Source of the DNA: Muribaculaceae bacterium | GTDB lineage: Bacteria; Bacteroidota; Bacteroidia; Bacteroidales; Muribaculaceae | Length of the DNA stretch: 64,000 nucleotides | Assembly (NCBI GenBank): GCA_017427945.1 | Contig: JAFRRT010000012.1 | Coordinates: forward strand, 241,109 to 305,108 | Reading direction: 5' to 3' | Shown: positions 26,901 through 33,375 of the stretch, in pieces | Numbering within the stretch: position 1 is the first letter of the stretch | How the letters are laid out: each line of letters begins with the position of its first letter | Notes under the pieces: model-generated | What the model saw: the letters and a program-made list of their open reading frames with translations, nothing else | Told to the model about the DNA's origin: nothing | Databases searched by the model: none | Made by a program: the position numbers and the translations under genes

Positions 26901-28185
26901 GGCCGACAAAGCCGGAATACATGTGGCCTATGGCGACGTTTTCGCCAACCCTACGCCTCGCAAGCTGGCGCGCCTGATTACAGGTGACAGTGGCAACGAA
27001 GGTGATGATGAGGTGACCGGATTTGACTACACAGCCATCAACAACCTGCTGCAAAAGAACACGTTGACAGCCTTCCGTCAAGGTGAGTTCCAGCAGTTAG
27101 GCGACGTATTGCTGACAGGTGCCACGGGTTATCTGGGCATCCACATCCTGCGCGAACTGATTGACTCGGATGCACGCAACATCTACTGCCTCGTTCGCGG
27201 CAAGAATCAGGAGGCTGCCGAGGGCCGCCTGCGCACCCTGCTGTTCTACTATTTCTCTGATGCATTCAAGGACCTGTTCGGCAAACGCCTGCACATCGTT
27301 CTCGGTGACGTGACAAGCGACTTCGGCGAGGGCTTGAAAGTCGATACGGTCTTCAACTGCGCTGCCATCGTGAAACACTTCAGCGAAGGCACTGAAATCG
27401 AGGACGTGAACATCGGTGGAGCGCAGCGCTGTGTGGACTACTGCATCAAAACAGGCGCCAAACTCATACATGTCTCTACAGCGAGCACGCGTGGCCTGTG
27501 GGCCGGCGAGGCTAAGAATGACATCTTCACCGAGCAACGGCTTTACATGGGCCAGTACCTGGGCAACAAGTACATCTACTCCAAGTTCATGGCCGAGCGA
27601 CTGATACTGAATGCAGTGGCCCTGCATGGATTGAATGCCAAAATCATGCGCGTGGGAAATCTCGCCGCCCGTTCGACCGACGGCGAATTCCAGGCCAACT
27701 TTGCCACCAACTCGTTCATGGGGCGCATCAAGGTCTATAACATGCTGGGATGCTGTCCTTACAGTGTACGCAACAAGCGCGTCGAGTTCTCGCCCATCAA
27801 CGAGGTGGCGCACGCTATCGTGCTGTTGAGCTCCACACCCAAGGATTGTACCGTTTTCCATCCCTACAACATCCATGGTCAGTTCCTGGGCGATGTGCTG
27901 ATGGGACTGATCAGTGTGGGAGACGGCGTGCGCTTCGTCGAGCAGGAAGAGTTCGATGAAGCGATGGAACGCGCCAAGGAAGACCCGCAGATGGCCAAAC
28001 AGATGGCGTCACTGCTCGCCTATCAGGACATGGCGCATGGACAGAAGACCACCGACGTCAGCCGCGACAACGATTACACGACTCAGATGCTGTACCGTTT
28101 GGGCTTTGCATGGTCGCCCACCTCATGGGACTATGTGGAGCGCATGTTGACGGCCATCGGTTCACTAGGTTTCTTTGATATGTGA
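20935..28185 (+). CDS. Two-module NRPS, C-A-T-C-A-T-R, with terminal thioester reductase
   Basis: The 2416-residue protein has domains in this order: C1 (about 1-430, HHIIVDG with H128, H129, D133); A1 (about 445-930, YTSGSTGIPKG near 580, NVYGPTE, GFRIELKEVE); T1 with the Ser at 963 in GLTSISAIKL; C2 (about 1010-1430, HHLVFDGG with H1148, H1149, D1153); A2 (about 1450-1940, YTSGSTGRPKG near 1594, NCYGPTE); T2 with FFELGGTS (S1980); R (about 2040-2416, TGATGYLG near 2061-2068 for NAD(P)H, Tyr2213 and Lys2217 as catalytic pair). A leading C domain implies that the first residue is N-acylated. Reductive release gives an aldehyde or alcohol. Similar C-A-T-C-A-T-R lines of gut bacteria make dipeptide aldehydes and pyrazinones. 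A MATE pump and PPTase follow directly. Confidence 0.95.
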   Translation: MKSSAPLLTSQYGIYIECANHRGEPFYNLPYIYILDGSLDGQRLLDAIETAFKAHPTLFTRIALNDNGEPIQTLDMDNEPWSLAVEEIQDIEQEKPRLVEPFDIDGGRLFHIHVMHDKDHYYLFLDYHHIIVDGTSMQIMLQDIDKAYRGEPIVPEEMTLMEVAEAESQLRQTDTLDKGRQWYAQNYDCGDTFTQFMPDLEEPEHREDHLQRTLSLDMAKVEDYCKLNGVYKSTLFTTAFAFLLAKFNNEPESLFTTVYNGRPDKRFSHSVGMTVKTLPVYAKFTPDTRVLDLLQQGQEQMSGCRLHEVYTYSDVMTDLNLQSNAMFAWHGQLFDNETMGGKPMQTVRIGNSTLDASFYLKVFIQDDKVQAKAEYNSNEYSSDFIAQILESYEAVLEEFLAKEYLRDIDIATSSQVATLDSFNHNDMDYDARQTIVSLFRHQAQATPDAIAAVYTDKRFTYAQVDEISDRIAAHIASKGLGAEDVVSVLIPRSEWMPIASLGVLKAGCAYQPLDPSYPKERLNFMMQDASAKLLIADEELRPIVDEYQGEVLLTKDIMNLPAATAPVVDIKPDQLFILLYTSGSTGIPKGCQLTQGNLVAFCNWYQRFYDLKPEHNVAAYASYGFDACMMDMYPALTCGATVHIVPEELRLDLIALNDYFEQNGITHSFMTTQVGYQFATSIENHSLLYLSTGGEKLASLTPPQGYKFFNVYGPTECTIFTTTYLVDRKMKEIPIGKPLDNMRLYIVDQQGHRLPVGAAGELWVAGPQVSRGYLNRPEKTAEVYIDNPFTTDEKYARVYRTGDIVRYLPSGDIQFVGRRDGQVKIRGFRIELKEVESIIREFPGIKDATVQAFDEDGGGKFIAAYIVSDEKVDIEALNNFILDEKPPYMVPAVTMQIDAIPLNQNQKVNKRALPKPEKKAAAIEEANVPMNVLEEQLHQIVADIVNNKDFGVTTVLGYAGLTSISAIKLAVQVNKRYGVTLDSRSLVKTGTIQTIENEILKMMLAGGSIETQKTESALQKARTSAPLSYAQTGVYFDCLKNPASTIYNIPYLLSYPEGTDANRLADAVKRVIEAHPELSVHFMTEGDSIVQTTDDSVPAEVNMIEMSEEELAKYKNEFVRPFNLQKAPLYRTEVVKTPTGVHLLLDVHHLVFDGGSADLLIRQINAAIEGKEVETESYNYLDFVADQQAAEETDAFKASQQFFAEKLQTCEGASEIPADLPKSDEQGYIGEAVCPADLEKATAFCRQQEITPAHLFLGATAYVVSRYTNNRDVYLCTVSSGRSNLKIADTVGMFVNTLALGMSIDDVTVSEFLKHASDTFDQTLRHEDYPFARIATDYGFRPAIAYAYQVGVLSQYTVNGKPIHQELLELNAPKFKINIKIETRGVVVQYDDSIYSERIGQGLAESIVAVANRMMGQPQARLRQLSIVSENQEEELSHLRQTATGDAPFTFLHECIGHFAQTQPDHEALVAVDAKFTYKEMHEVTTRIAAALQSRGVQARDRVALLLPRTSRLILALFGVLKSGAAYIPCDPEYPADRVKLILEDSEARYIITTADRMDTVPADKAINVEDLIAANDEYHAPDITPEDLAYLIYTSGSTGRPKGVMLHHRGICNYLYGHPANVFANGVMTDAKRIMSVTTISFDAALQDIGTAFFNGKTLVVATEEQANNPLDLARLINEEHVNMVSGTPSRWMTWLTSEDFCDAISRINIVRAGGEKFSDQLLGQIRKVTKARIFNCYGPTEITVASNNKELTHADMVTVGKPQLNVVEYIVDQDGNELPVGVVGELYIGGRGVAHGYNNLDEMTRERFVDYHGTRIYKSGDYAKWLPDGDVVILGRTDHQIKLRGLRIELGEIENVMLKVEGLKKVVILIRKINDKEHLCAYYTADREIAPDALKAEISKSLTQYMVPTAYLQLKEMPMTPNGKTDVKALPEPELAITSAYVEPANDTERTFCDIFAGILQMDKVGATDNFFELGGTSLVVTRVIIEADKAGIHVAYGDVFANPTPRKLARLITGDSGNEGDDEVTGFDYTAINNLLQKNTLTAFRQGEFQQLGDVLLTGATGYLGIHILRELIDSDARNIYCLVRGKNQEAAEGRLRTLLFYYFSDAFKDLFGKRLHIVLGDVTSDFGEGLKVDTVFNCAAIVKHFSEGTEIEDVNIGGAQRCVDYCIKTGAKLIHVSTASTRGLWAGEAKNDIFTEQRLYMGQYLGNKYIYSKFMAERLILNAVALHGLNAKIMRVGNLAARSTDGEFQANFATNSFMGRIKVYNMLGCCPYSVRNKRVEFSPINEVAHAIVLLSSTPKDCTVFHPYNIHGQFLGDVLMGLISVGDGVRFVEQEEFDEAMERAKEDPQMAKQMASLLAYQDMAHGQKTTDVSRDNDYTTQMLYRLGFAWSPTSWDYVERMLTAIGSLGFFDM

Positions 28186-28195
28186 TTATAAAGTC

Positions 28196-29530
28196 ATGCA
28201 ACTGCAAGATAACGACATCACCAAACAGTTTTACCGCTATTTGTGGGCCTACATCCTGGTAGCCCTTTCGGGCTGTCTGGGTAATGTGGTTGACGGCATC
28301 ATCGTGGGCAACCTCATCAGCGAGGACGGCGTGAGTGCCATCAACCTGTCCAAGCCCATCAACCAGTTCATCTTCACCCTGCATCTGCTCATCAATGCGG
28401 GTGCGGGAATGTTGGTGGCCTATGCCCTGGGGCAGAAAAAGATTGACGACGCACGACGTTTCTTCACCCGCGCATTGACGCTGAGCCTGGGGCTGGGACT
28501 GCTGCTCGCGATTGTCGGCGGATTGATGTTCCCGCACCAGACAGCGCGCCTGCTGTGCAGCAACGAGCAGATTCTGCCGTTGGCACAGGACTACATGCAG
28601 GTGCTGCTCATCGGCAACCCGGCCTTCATCCTCATGTGGGGCTTATCGACAATGGTGGGCGTTGACGGCAGTCCACGGCTTGTGTCGCTGGCTGTCATCA
28701 TCGACAATGTGGTCAATTTGTGTCTGGACATCGTGTTCATCCAATGGTTCGGCTGGGGCATCACGGGTTCATCGGCAGCGACTGTGGTGGGACACCTTGT
28801 GGGTATCGCCATCTTGCTTAGCCATTGGCGCAAACCCGAAAACAGGCGCTTGGTGCCTGTCTTTTCGACCGATGGGCTTGCTGCCTCGTTGAAACGGATT
28901 ATATCACAGGGAGCGCCGTTGGCAGTGGCCTCCATCTGCCTGACGTTGCTCCTGCTCAGTGCCAATACCATCGTGCTCTCGACAACGGGACGCACCGGTA
29001 TCTTCGTATTCGCTTTGTGCATGAACCTGCTGCAGGTCTATAACCTCTTCCTGTCGGGCACTTGCCAGACGCTGCAGTCACTTGGTGCCATCCAGGTAGG
29101 GAAAGGCAATGATGAAGGCGTGCGCGCAGTCATCAAGCGGGCTTTCCGCTTCATTACCACAGCAATGGTTATCACCTGTATGCTCGTGTGGATATTCCCC
29201 CAGGGCATTGCTCGCCTGTTTGGCTGTGACGAACCAGACATGCTGGCCCAAAGCACCAATGCCCTTCGCGTGTTTGCATTGAGTTTCATACCCTTCTGCT
29301 ACATCTATGTGCTGATGATTGTCTACAAGCTGTACAGTCAACATCGCATGGCACTGTTCATCTCGTTTGCGTTGTCGCTCACGGTTATCCCCGTGCTGTG
29401 GCTCATGGCGCGACTGCTGCCGCAATACATCTGGCACAGTTACCTAATCGCCTACTTGATTGAAGCGATCATCATCTTCGCAATGCACAAGGGACGGAAC
29501 ATCCAGTTCCAATTAGCCCCTAAGAATTAA
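28196..29530 (+). CDS. MATE family efflux transporter
   Basis: From ATG 28196 (MQLQDNDITKQFYRYLW) the protein has 444 residues and about twelve hydrophobic segments in two similar halves. NVVDGIIVGNLISEDGVSAINLSKP at the first helices and MLVAYALGQKK are typical of the Na+/H+-coupled multidrug and toxic compound extrusion family. A TTG 21 bases upstream lies inside the NRPS gene and is less likely. The gap to the NRPS stop is only 10 bases, so it is co-transcribed; export of the NRPS product across the inner membrane is the natural inference. Confidence 0.9.
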   Translation: MQLQDNDITKQFYRYLWAYILVALSGCLGNVVDGIIVGNLISEDGVSAINLSKPINQFIFTLHLLINAGAGMLVAYALGQKKIDDARRFFTRALTLSLGLGLLLAIVGGLMFPHQTARLLCSNEQILPLAQDYMQVLLIGNPAFILMWGLSTMVGVDGSPRLVSLAVIIDNVVNLCLDIVFIQWFGWGITGSSAATVVGHLVGIAILLSHWRKPENRRLVPVFSTDGLAASLKRIISQGAPLAVASICLTLLLLSANTIVLSTTGRTGIFVFALCMNLLQVYNLFLSGTCQTLQSLGAIQVGKGNDEGVRAVIKRAFRFITTAMVITCMLVWIFPQGIARLFGCDEPDMLAQSTNALRVFALSFIPFCYIYVLMIVYKLYSQHRMALFISFALSLTVIPVLWLMARLLPQYIWHSYLIAYLIEAIIIFAMHKGRNIQFQLAPKN

Positions 29531-29547
29531 TCGCCGACAGTCAAAGG

Positions 29548-30126
29548 ATGGTTTACATTGACGAGAACATCTGGGACTTTGACCTGCAGCAGGCATTGGA
29601 ACAAGTCAGCGCACAACGGCGTGAATATGCCCTGCGTTATCGCCATGAGCGTGACCAGCGCCTGTGTATTGCTGCCTATCGCCTGCTCATGAGGGCCATG
29701 AAACTGGAATATGGCATCGACGAAGCTCCTGAGTTCATCTATGACGAGAACGGCAAACCGTTGCTCAAAGGATACCCCGACATCCACTTCAGCCTGAGCC
29801 ACTGCCATGAGGCAGTGGCCTGTGCTGTGAGTGACCATCCCGTCGGGATTGATATTGAGACCACCGAACACTACAGCATCGAGGTGGCACGCAGAGTGAT
29901 GAACGACGACGAAATCAGGCAAATCGAAGCATCAGCCCAACCAGAAGTCACCTTCACCCAGTTGTGGACCAAGAAAGAGAGCCTGTTCAAACTCACGGGC
30001 GACGATCTTGACGGCAACACGGCACAAATGCTCGATAAGGCCGACAATTACCGTTTCGAAACCGTCATCCATCCCCGCTACATCTACACCGTCTGCTCCA
30101 CCACCACACCCGACAAAAAGCACTGA
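29548..30126 (+). CDS. 4'-phosphopantetheinyl transferase, Sfp-type
   Basis: This 192-residue enzyme would load the phosphopantetheine arm of CoA onto the Ser of the NRPS T domains. Family motifs are present in order: HFSLSHC at about 80-86, VGIDIETTE at about 97-105 with the Mg2+-binding Asp/Glu, and WTKKESLFKLTG at about 139-150. Length fits the shorter Sfp/AcpT class. It begins 17 bases after the MATE gene and completes the biosynthetic operon, so it is probably dedicated to it, though it could also serve other carrier proteins. Confidence 0.93.
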   Translation: MVYIDENIWDFDLQQALEQVSAQRREYALRYRHERDQRLCIAAYRLLMRAMKLEYGIDEAPEFIYDENGKPLLKGYPDIHFSLSHCHEAVACAVSDHPVGIDIETTEHYSIEVARRVMNDDEIRQIEASAQPEVTFTQLWTKKESLFKLTGDDLDGNTAQMLDKADNYRFETVIHPRYIYTVCSTTTPDKKH

Positions 30127-30321
30127 CACTGAAGCAGTAACCCTTAGGTTCCTTATCTGTTGCTCTTATTTAGAATGTTGCTCCCATTTACCCAAAGACT
30201 TCCTTTTTTTGGGAAAACAATAGTTGGACTGGACAAGATTTCGATAACCTGCTCTCGTTCGGCAAAATTCAAACAAGTTTGATATTGCGCTCATTTAATC
30301 GCAGATTTGGGAAATAAGTGT

Positions 30322-30329
30322 TACTTTTG
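30322..30329 (+). promoter_or_regulatory. -7 promoter element of the fatty acid transporter gene
   Basis: TACTTTTG followed by C matches TAnnTTTG and lies 36 bases upstream of the ATG at 30366. This supports the ATG and argues against the earlier in-frame start at 30318, which would lie upstream of the transcription start. The 239-base gap 30127-30365 otherwise shows no gene and no clear terminator. Confidence 0.6.
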
Positions 30330-30365
30330 CGGCATCAAATTAAAACGAAAACTTTATTAAATAAT

Positions 30366-31712
30366 ATGATTAAATTCTGCGTGCGATTAGTGCAACGTTG
30401 GTTGCCAGAACCTTTTATATTTGCCATACTGCTCACCTTCGTGGCAGCGTTGGTAGCTATGCCATTGTGCCATCAGACACCCCTCGAGGTGATTGAGCAC
30501 TGGGGTGGCGGCGTATGGAATTTGTTGGCGTTTGCCATGCAGATGGCTTTAGTTCTTGTTTGTGGCTCGACCTTAGCTGCTGCACCGGTTGTCAAACGAG
30601 CCATCGATGCAATGGCTCGCGTGCCCCAGAGTGCTCCCGCTGCAATAGCCCTTGTGACTGTCGTTTCGGCATTATCCTGCTGGCTCAACTGGGGCTTTGG
30701 TCTTATTGTGGGAGTCATCTTCGCCAAAGCAATAGCGCGTCAGCGTTCTGATGTCGACTATCGACTTCTTATCGCATCGGCTTACAGTGGCTTCGTCGTG
30801 TGGCATGCCGGTATCTCCGGCTCCATCCCTCTTACAATGGCCACCCCCGGCGAAGCGCTCGCAATGGCTACTGATGGTGCGCTGACTGAGCCTGTGCCAT
30901 TGGGACAGACCATCTTCGTCTGGCACAATCTGGTGACTGTGCTGTTTGTAATCATCGGCATTACTGTCGCCAACACCTTGATGCACCCCAAGCAAGGCAT
31001 CCTCACCATCGACCCCGCGCTCCTAAAGGATGAAGAACATATCGCGACCGTCATTTCATCCACGGACAAGACACCGGCACAGCGGCTCGAGCAAAGCAAA
31101 TTACTCTCGTGGCTCGTGGCACTGATGCTTGTGGCCTATCTCGTGATTCATATCGCCATGCACGGTGCCGGTTTAGACCTGGGTGGAGTAATCATGATAT
31201 TCCTTGCGTTGGGACTTATGCTGCATCCCACACCAGTCGACTACGTGCGAGCCTTCGGAAAAGCAAGCACTGGTGCTTCAGGCATCATATTGCAGTTCCC
31301 CCTCTATGCCGGCATCATGGGCATCATTACAGGCATCGGCGTCAGCGGCATCAGCTTGGGAGGCGTCATGGCCGAAGCATGTATCCGAATCAGCAATCCC
31401 GTTACCTATCCGTTGCTCACCTTCCTTTGTGCCGCAGTGCTCAACATGTTTGTGCCAAGTGGCGGCGGTCATTGGGCTGTGCAGGCACCGGTTATGTTCA
31501 CCGCCGGTGCCAACCTCGGTGTGGACCCAGGCTTGACAGGTATGGCCATTTCATGGGGCGACGCATGGACCAATCTTATACAACCATTCTGGGCGCTTCC
31601 GGCCCTGGCTATTGCTCGCCTTGACGCGAAGGATATCATGGGCTACTGCCTCATCGATCTTCTCGTCACCGGTGTCATTATCTGCGCCGGCTTGTTGATT
31701 TGGGCAATGTAG
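30366..31712 (+). CDS. Short-chain fatty acid transporter, AtoE family
   Basis: The 448-residue protein has about twelve hydrophobic segments and family features such as MIKFCVRLVQRWLPEPFIFAILLTF at the start (read in two parts, residues 1-13 and 14-25), WNLLAFAMQMALVLVCG, NWGFGLIVGVIFAK, HAGISGSIPL and PSGGGHWAVQAPVM near the C-terminus. AtoE-type proteins carry butyrate or related short-chain acids across the inner membrane. It has its own promoter and terminator and is thus separate from the NRPS operon. Confidence 0.9.
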   Translation: MIKFCVRLVQRWLPEPFIFAILLTFVAALVAMPLCHQTPLEVIEHWGGGVWNLLAFAMQMALVLVCGSTLAAAPVVKRAIDAMARVPQSAPAAIALVTVVSALSCWLNWGFGLIVGVIFAKAIARQRSDVDYRLLIASAYSGFVVWHAGISGSIPLTMATPGEALAMATDGALTEPVPLGQTIFVWHNLVTVLFVIIGITVANTLMHPKQGILTIDPALLKDEEHIATVISSTDKTPAQRLEQSKLLSWLVALMLVAYLVIHIAMHGAGLDLGGVIMIFLALGLMLHPTPVDYVRAFGKASTGASGIILQFPLYAGIMGIITGIGVSGISLGGVMAEACIRISNPVTYPLLTFLCAAVLNMFVPSGGGHWAVQAPVMFTAGANLGVDPGLTGMAISWGDAWTNLIQPFWALPALAIARLDAKDIMGYCLIDLLVTGVIICAGLLIWAM

Positions 31713-31740
31713 AGGAGCACGTTGACCTATGCTTTCAAAT

Positions 31741-31775
31741 AGCCGGGCGGTATGACACCATGCGCCCGGCTTTAT
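31741..31775 (+). terminator. Terminator after the AtoE-like gene
   Basis: The stem AGCCGGGCG (31741-31749) pairs with CGCCCGGCT (31763-31771) and is followed by a short T-rich run. It lies 29 bases after the stop codon. Confidence 0.75.
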
Positions 31776-31911
31776 TATATGTTATCATTGGCGAAAGATA
31801 ACTCACCAAAAAATCGCCAAAAATACGCCAAAAACAAAGAGAACGAAAAAGAAAAAGCAACAAACCGTCTTATTATCAGTTTATTGCGCATAATCTACAA
31901 ATAAAAACTTG

Positions 31912-31983
31912 TGAACCCGTGGGGAGTCGAACCCCAATCGAAGGAACCGGAATCCTTTATTCTATCCATTGAACTACGGGTCC
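31912..31983 (-). tRNA. tRNA-Arg (anticodon CCG)
   Basis: On the minus strand the 72-base sequence folds as a cloverleaf: acceptor GGACCCG with CGGGTTC (one G-T pair), D arm GTTCAATGGATAGAAT, anticodon stem AAGGA/TCCTT with loop TTCCGGT, so the anticodon is CCG (codon CGG). The T arm is TGGGG-TTCGACT-CCCCA. The discriminator is A and CCA is not encoded. Confidence 0.93.
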
Positions 31984-32012
31984 AAAAAGGTACATTTACC
32001 GGAAATGCGGGG

Positions 32013-32044
32013 CAAAATTACGCCATTTTTTGTAACTTTGCAAC
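32013..32044 (-). promoter_or_regulatory. Promoter of tRNA-Arg(CCG)
   Basis: On the minus strand TAATTTTG (32020-32013) is a full -7 match 29 bases upstream of the tRNA 5' end. A GTTG box at 32044-32041, one base off TTTG, sits 20 bases further up. Its spacer contains the ung -7 box on the other strand. Confidence 0.55.
32033..32040 (+). promoter_or_regulatory. -7 promoter element of ung
   Basis: TAACTTTG followed by CA matches TAnnTTTG and lies 27 bases upstream of the ung ATG at 32068. It fixes the ung start at 32068 rather than at the in-frame start codon at 31969 inside the tRNA gene. Confidence 0.6.
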
Positions 32045-32067
32045 AGATAACCTACAAAAGTAAGATT

Positions 32068-32733
32068 ATGACAGTTCGCATCGAACCCTCGTGGAACCGC
32101 GTGCTTGCCGAGGAATGGGAAGCTCCGTATTTCAAGCAGTTGACCGACTTTGTGAGGCAGGAATATGCATCGCGTCAGGTGTTCCCGCCTGGCCGGCAAA
32201 TATTTGCCGCATTTGACGCGGCACCCTATGACAAGGTCAAGGTAGTAATCCTTGGTCAGGACCCCTATCACGGCGTGGGACAGGCCAACGGACTGTGCTT
32301 CAGCGTTAATGAGGGCGTGGAGATGCCGCCGTCGCTGGTGAACATCTTCAAGGAGGTGCATGACGACGTGGGGACGCCGATGCCTGCCAACGGTGACTTG
32401 TCGCGATGGGCACGCCAGGGCGTGCTGCTATTGAACGCGACCTTGACGGTGCAGGCCCACCAGCCGCTGTCGCATCAGGGCAAGGGATGGGAGTTGTTTA
32501 CCGACCATGTCATCGCACATCTTGCCTCAGGGCGCGAGCATCTGGTGTTCATGCTCTGGGGGGCTTACGCCAAACGTAAGGGGGCTTTCATTGACCGCAC
32601 ACGGCACCTGGTGCTCACGGCAGCCCACCCGTCGCCGTTGTCGGCCAACCGTGGCGGTTTCTTTGGCTGCCACCACTTCTCGCGTGCCAACGACTACCTT
32701 GTCCAGCACGGCCTCTCCCCCATAAATTGGTAA
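32068..32733 (+). CDS. ung: Uracil-DNA glycosylase, family 1
   Basis: Ung removes uracil from DNA as the first step of base excision repair. From ATG 32068 (MTVRIEPSWNRVLAEEW) the protein has 221 residues, the usual length. The water-activating loop is VVILGQDPYHGVGQANGLCFS, read in residues 57-76, with catalytic Asp in GQDPYH; LLLNATLTV with the uracil-binding Asn and HPSPLSANRG with the DNA-intercalation loop follow. Confidence 0.96.
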   Translation: MTVRIEPSWNRVLAEEWEAPYFKQLTDFVRQEYASRQVFPPGRQIFAAFDAAPYDKVKVVILGQDPYHGVGQANGLCFSVNEGVEMPPSLVNIFKEVHDDVGTPMPANGDLSRWARQGVLLLNATLTVQAHQPLSHQGKGWELFTDHVIAHLASGREHLVFMLWGAYAKRKGAFIDRTRHLVLTAAHPSPLSANRGGFFGCHHFSRANDYLVQHGLSPINW

Positions 32734-32816
32734 ACGTCCACGGTGCATTTGGAACAATTAATGAAAAAGTGTCACAAAAAATCACGATTTTTTAGTGCCA
32801 ATTCAAAAAATGGTTG

Positions 32817-32824
32817 TATCTTTG
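32817..32824 (+). promoter_or_regulatory. -7 promoter element of rpsO
   Basis: TATCTTTG followed by CA is a full -7 match, 37 bases upstream of the rpsO ATG. No clear TTTG is seen 19-21 bases upstream; a TTTA lies 22 bases before it. Confidence 0.6.
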
Positions 32825-32861
32825 CACCGCTTTTACGAAATATTTTTAAAAACTTATTGTA

Positions 32862-33137
32862 ATGTACTTAGATTCAGAGAAAAAGAAAGAGATCTTTGGC
32901 ACTTACGGCAAAAGCAATACTGACACTGGTTCCCCCGAGGCCCAGATAGCATTATTCTCATACCGTATTGCCCACTTGACCGAGCACTTGAAGGTCAACA
33001 AGAAGGATCATACGACTCAACGTGCACTTAAGATGCTGGTAGGTAAGCGCCGCAAATTGCTCGATTACCTGATGCGCAAGGACATCAACCGTTACCGCGC
33101 CCTCATCGCCAAGAAGGAGCTGGGTATCCGCAAGTAA
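32862..33137 (+). CDS. rpsO: 30S ribosomal protein S15
   Basis: S15 binds 16S rRNA early in assembly of the small subunit platform. The 91-residue protein has the signature parts SNTDTGSPEAQIALFSYRI (residues 18-36), LTEHLKVNKKDHTTQRAL and KRRKLLDYL. It is monocistronic, with its own promoter and a strong terminator 35 bases after the stop. Confidence 0.97.
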   Translation: MYLDSEKKKEIFGTYGKSNTDTGSPEAQIALFSYRIAHLTEHLKVNKKDHTTQRALKMLVGKRRKLLDYLMRKDINRYRALIAKKELGIRK

Positions 33138-33172
33138 TCCTTCCAGAGCACGAGAAAACAATCCTCAAACAT

Positions 33173-33216
33173 GGACACCGCCGCTACACAAGTAGCGACG
33201 GTGTCCTGCTTTTTTC
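33173..33216 (+). terminator. Terminator after rpsO
   Basis: A long stem GGACACCG-C-CGCT pairs with AGCG-A-CGGTGTCC around an eight-base loop and is followed by a run of Ts. It is a classic rho-independent terminator. Confidence 0.88.
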
Positions 33217-33315
33217 AGTAAGCATTGGCGGGCACTATCACCCCGTTTACATATTTTGAAACGCCCCACAAAGAAAAAACTGCCAACAGATGAATAAAAA
33301 GTAACAACTTTTGAT

Positions 33316-33323
33316 TATCTTTG
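33316..33323 (+). promoter_or_regulatory. -7 promoter element of the ROK kinase gene
   Basis: TATCTTTG followed by CC matches the -7 consensus 52 bases upstream of the ATG. The -33 region is not recognisable. Confidence 0.55.
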
Positions 33324-33375
33324 CCATTCCAGAATTAAACATTTATTATCAACCTATAAAAACGAGAAAGAAATT

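Noticed and set aside
20935-28185. Recent horizontal transfer of the NRPS operon
   Set aside because: Codon use and base composition look the same as in neighbouring housekeeping genes, and no tRNA, repeat or integrase borders it, so transfer cannot be supported from this window.
28160-28200. NRPS and MATE genes overlapping
   Set aside because: The overlap depends on a TTG codon at 28175; the ATG at 28196 gives a normal MATE N-terminus and leaves a 10-base gap.
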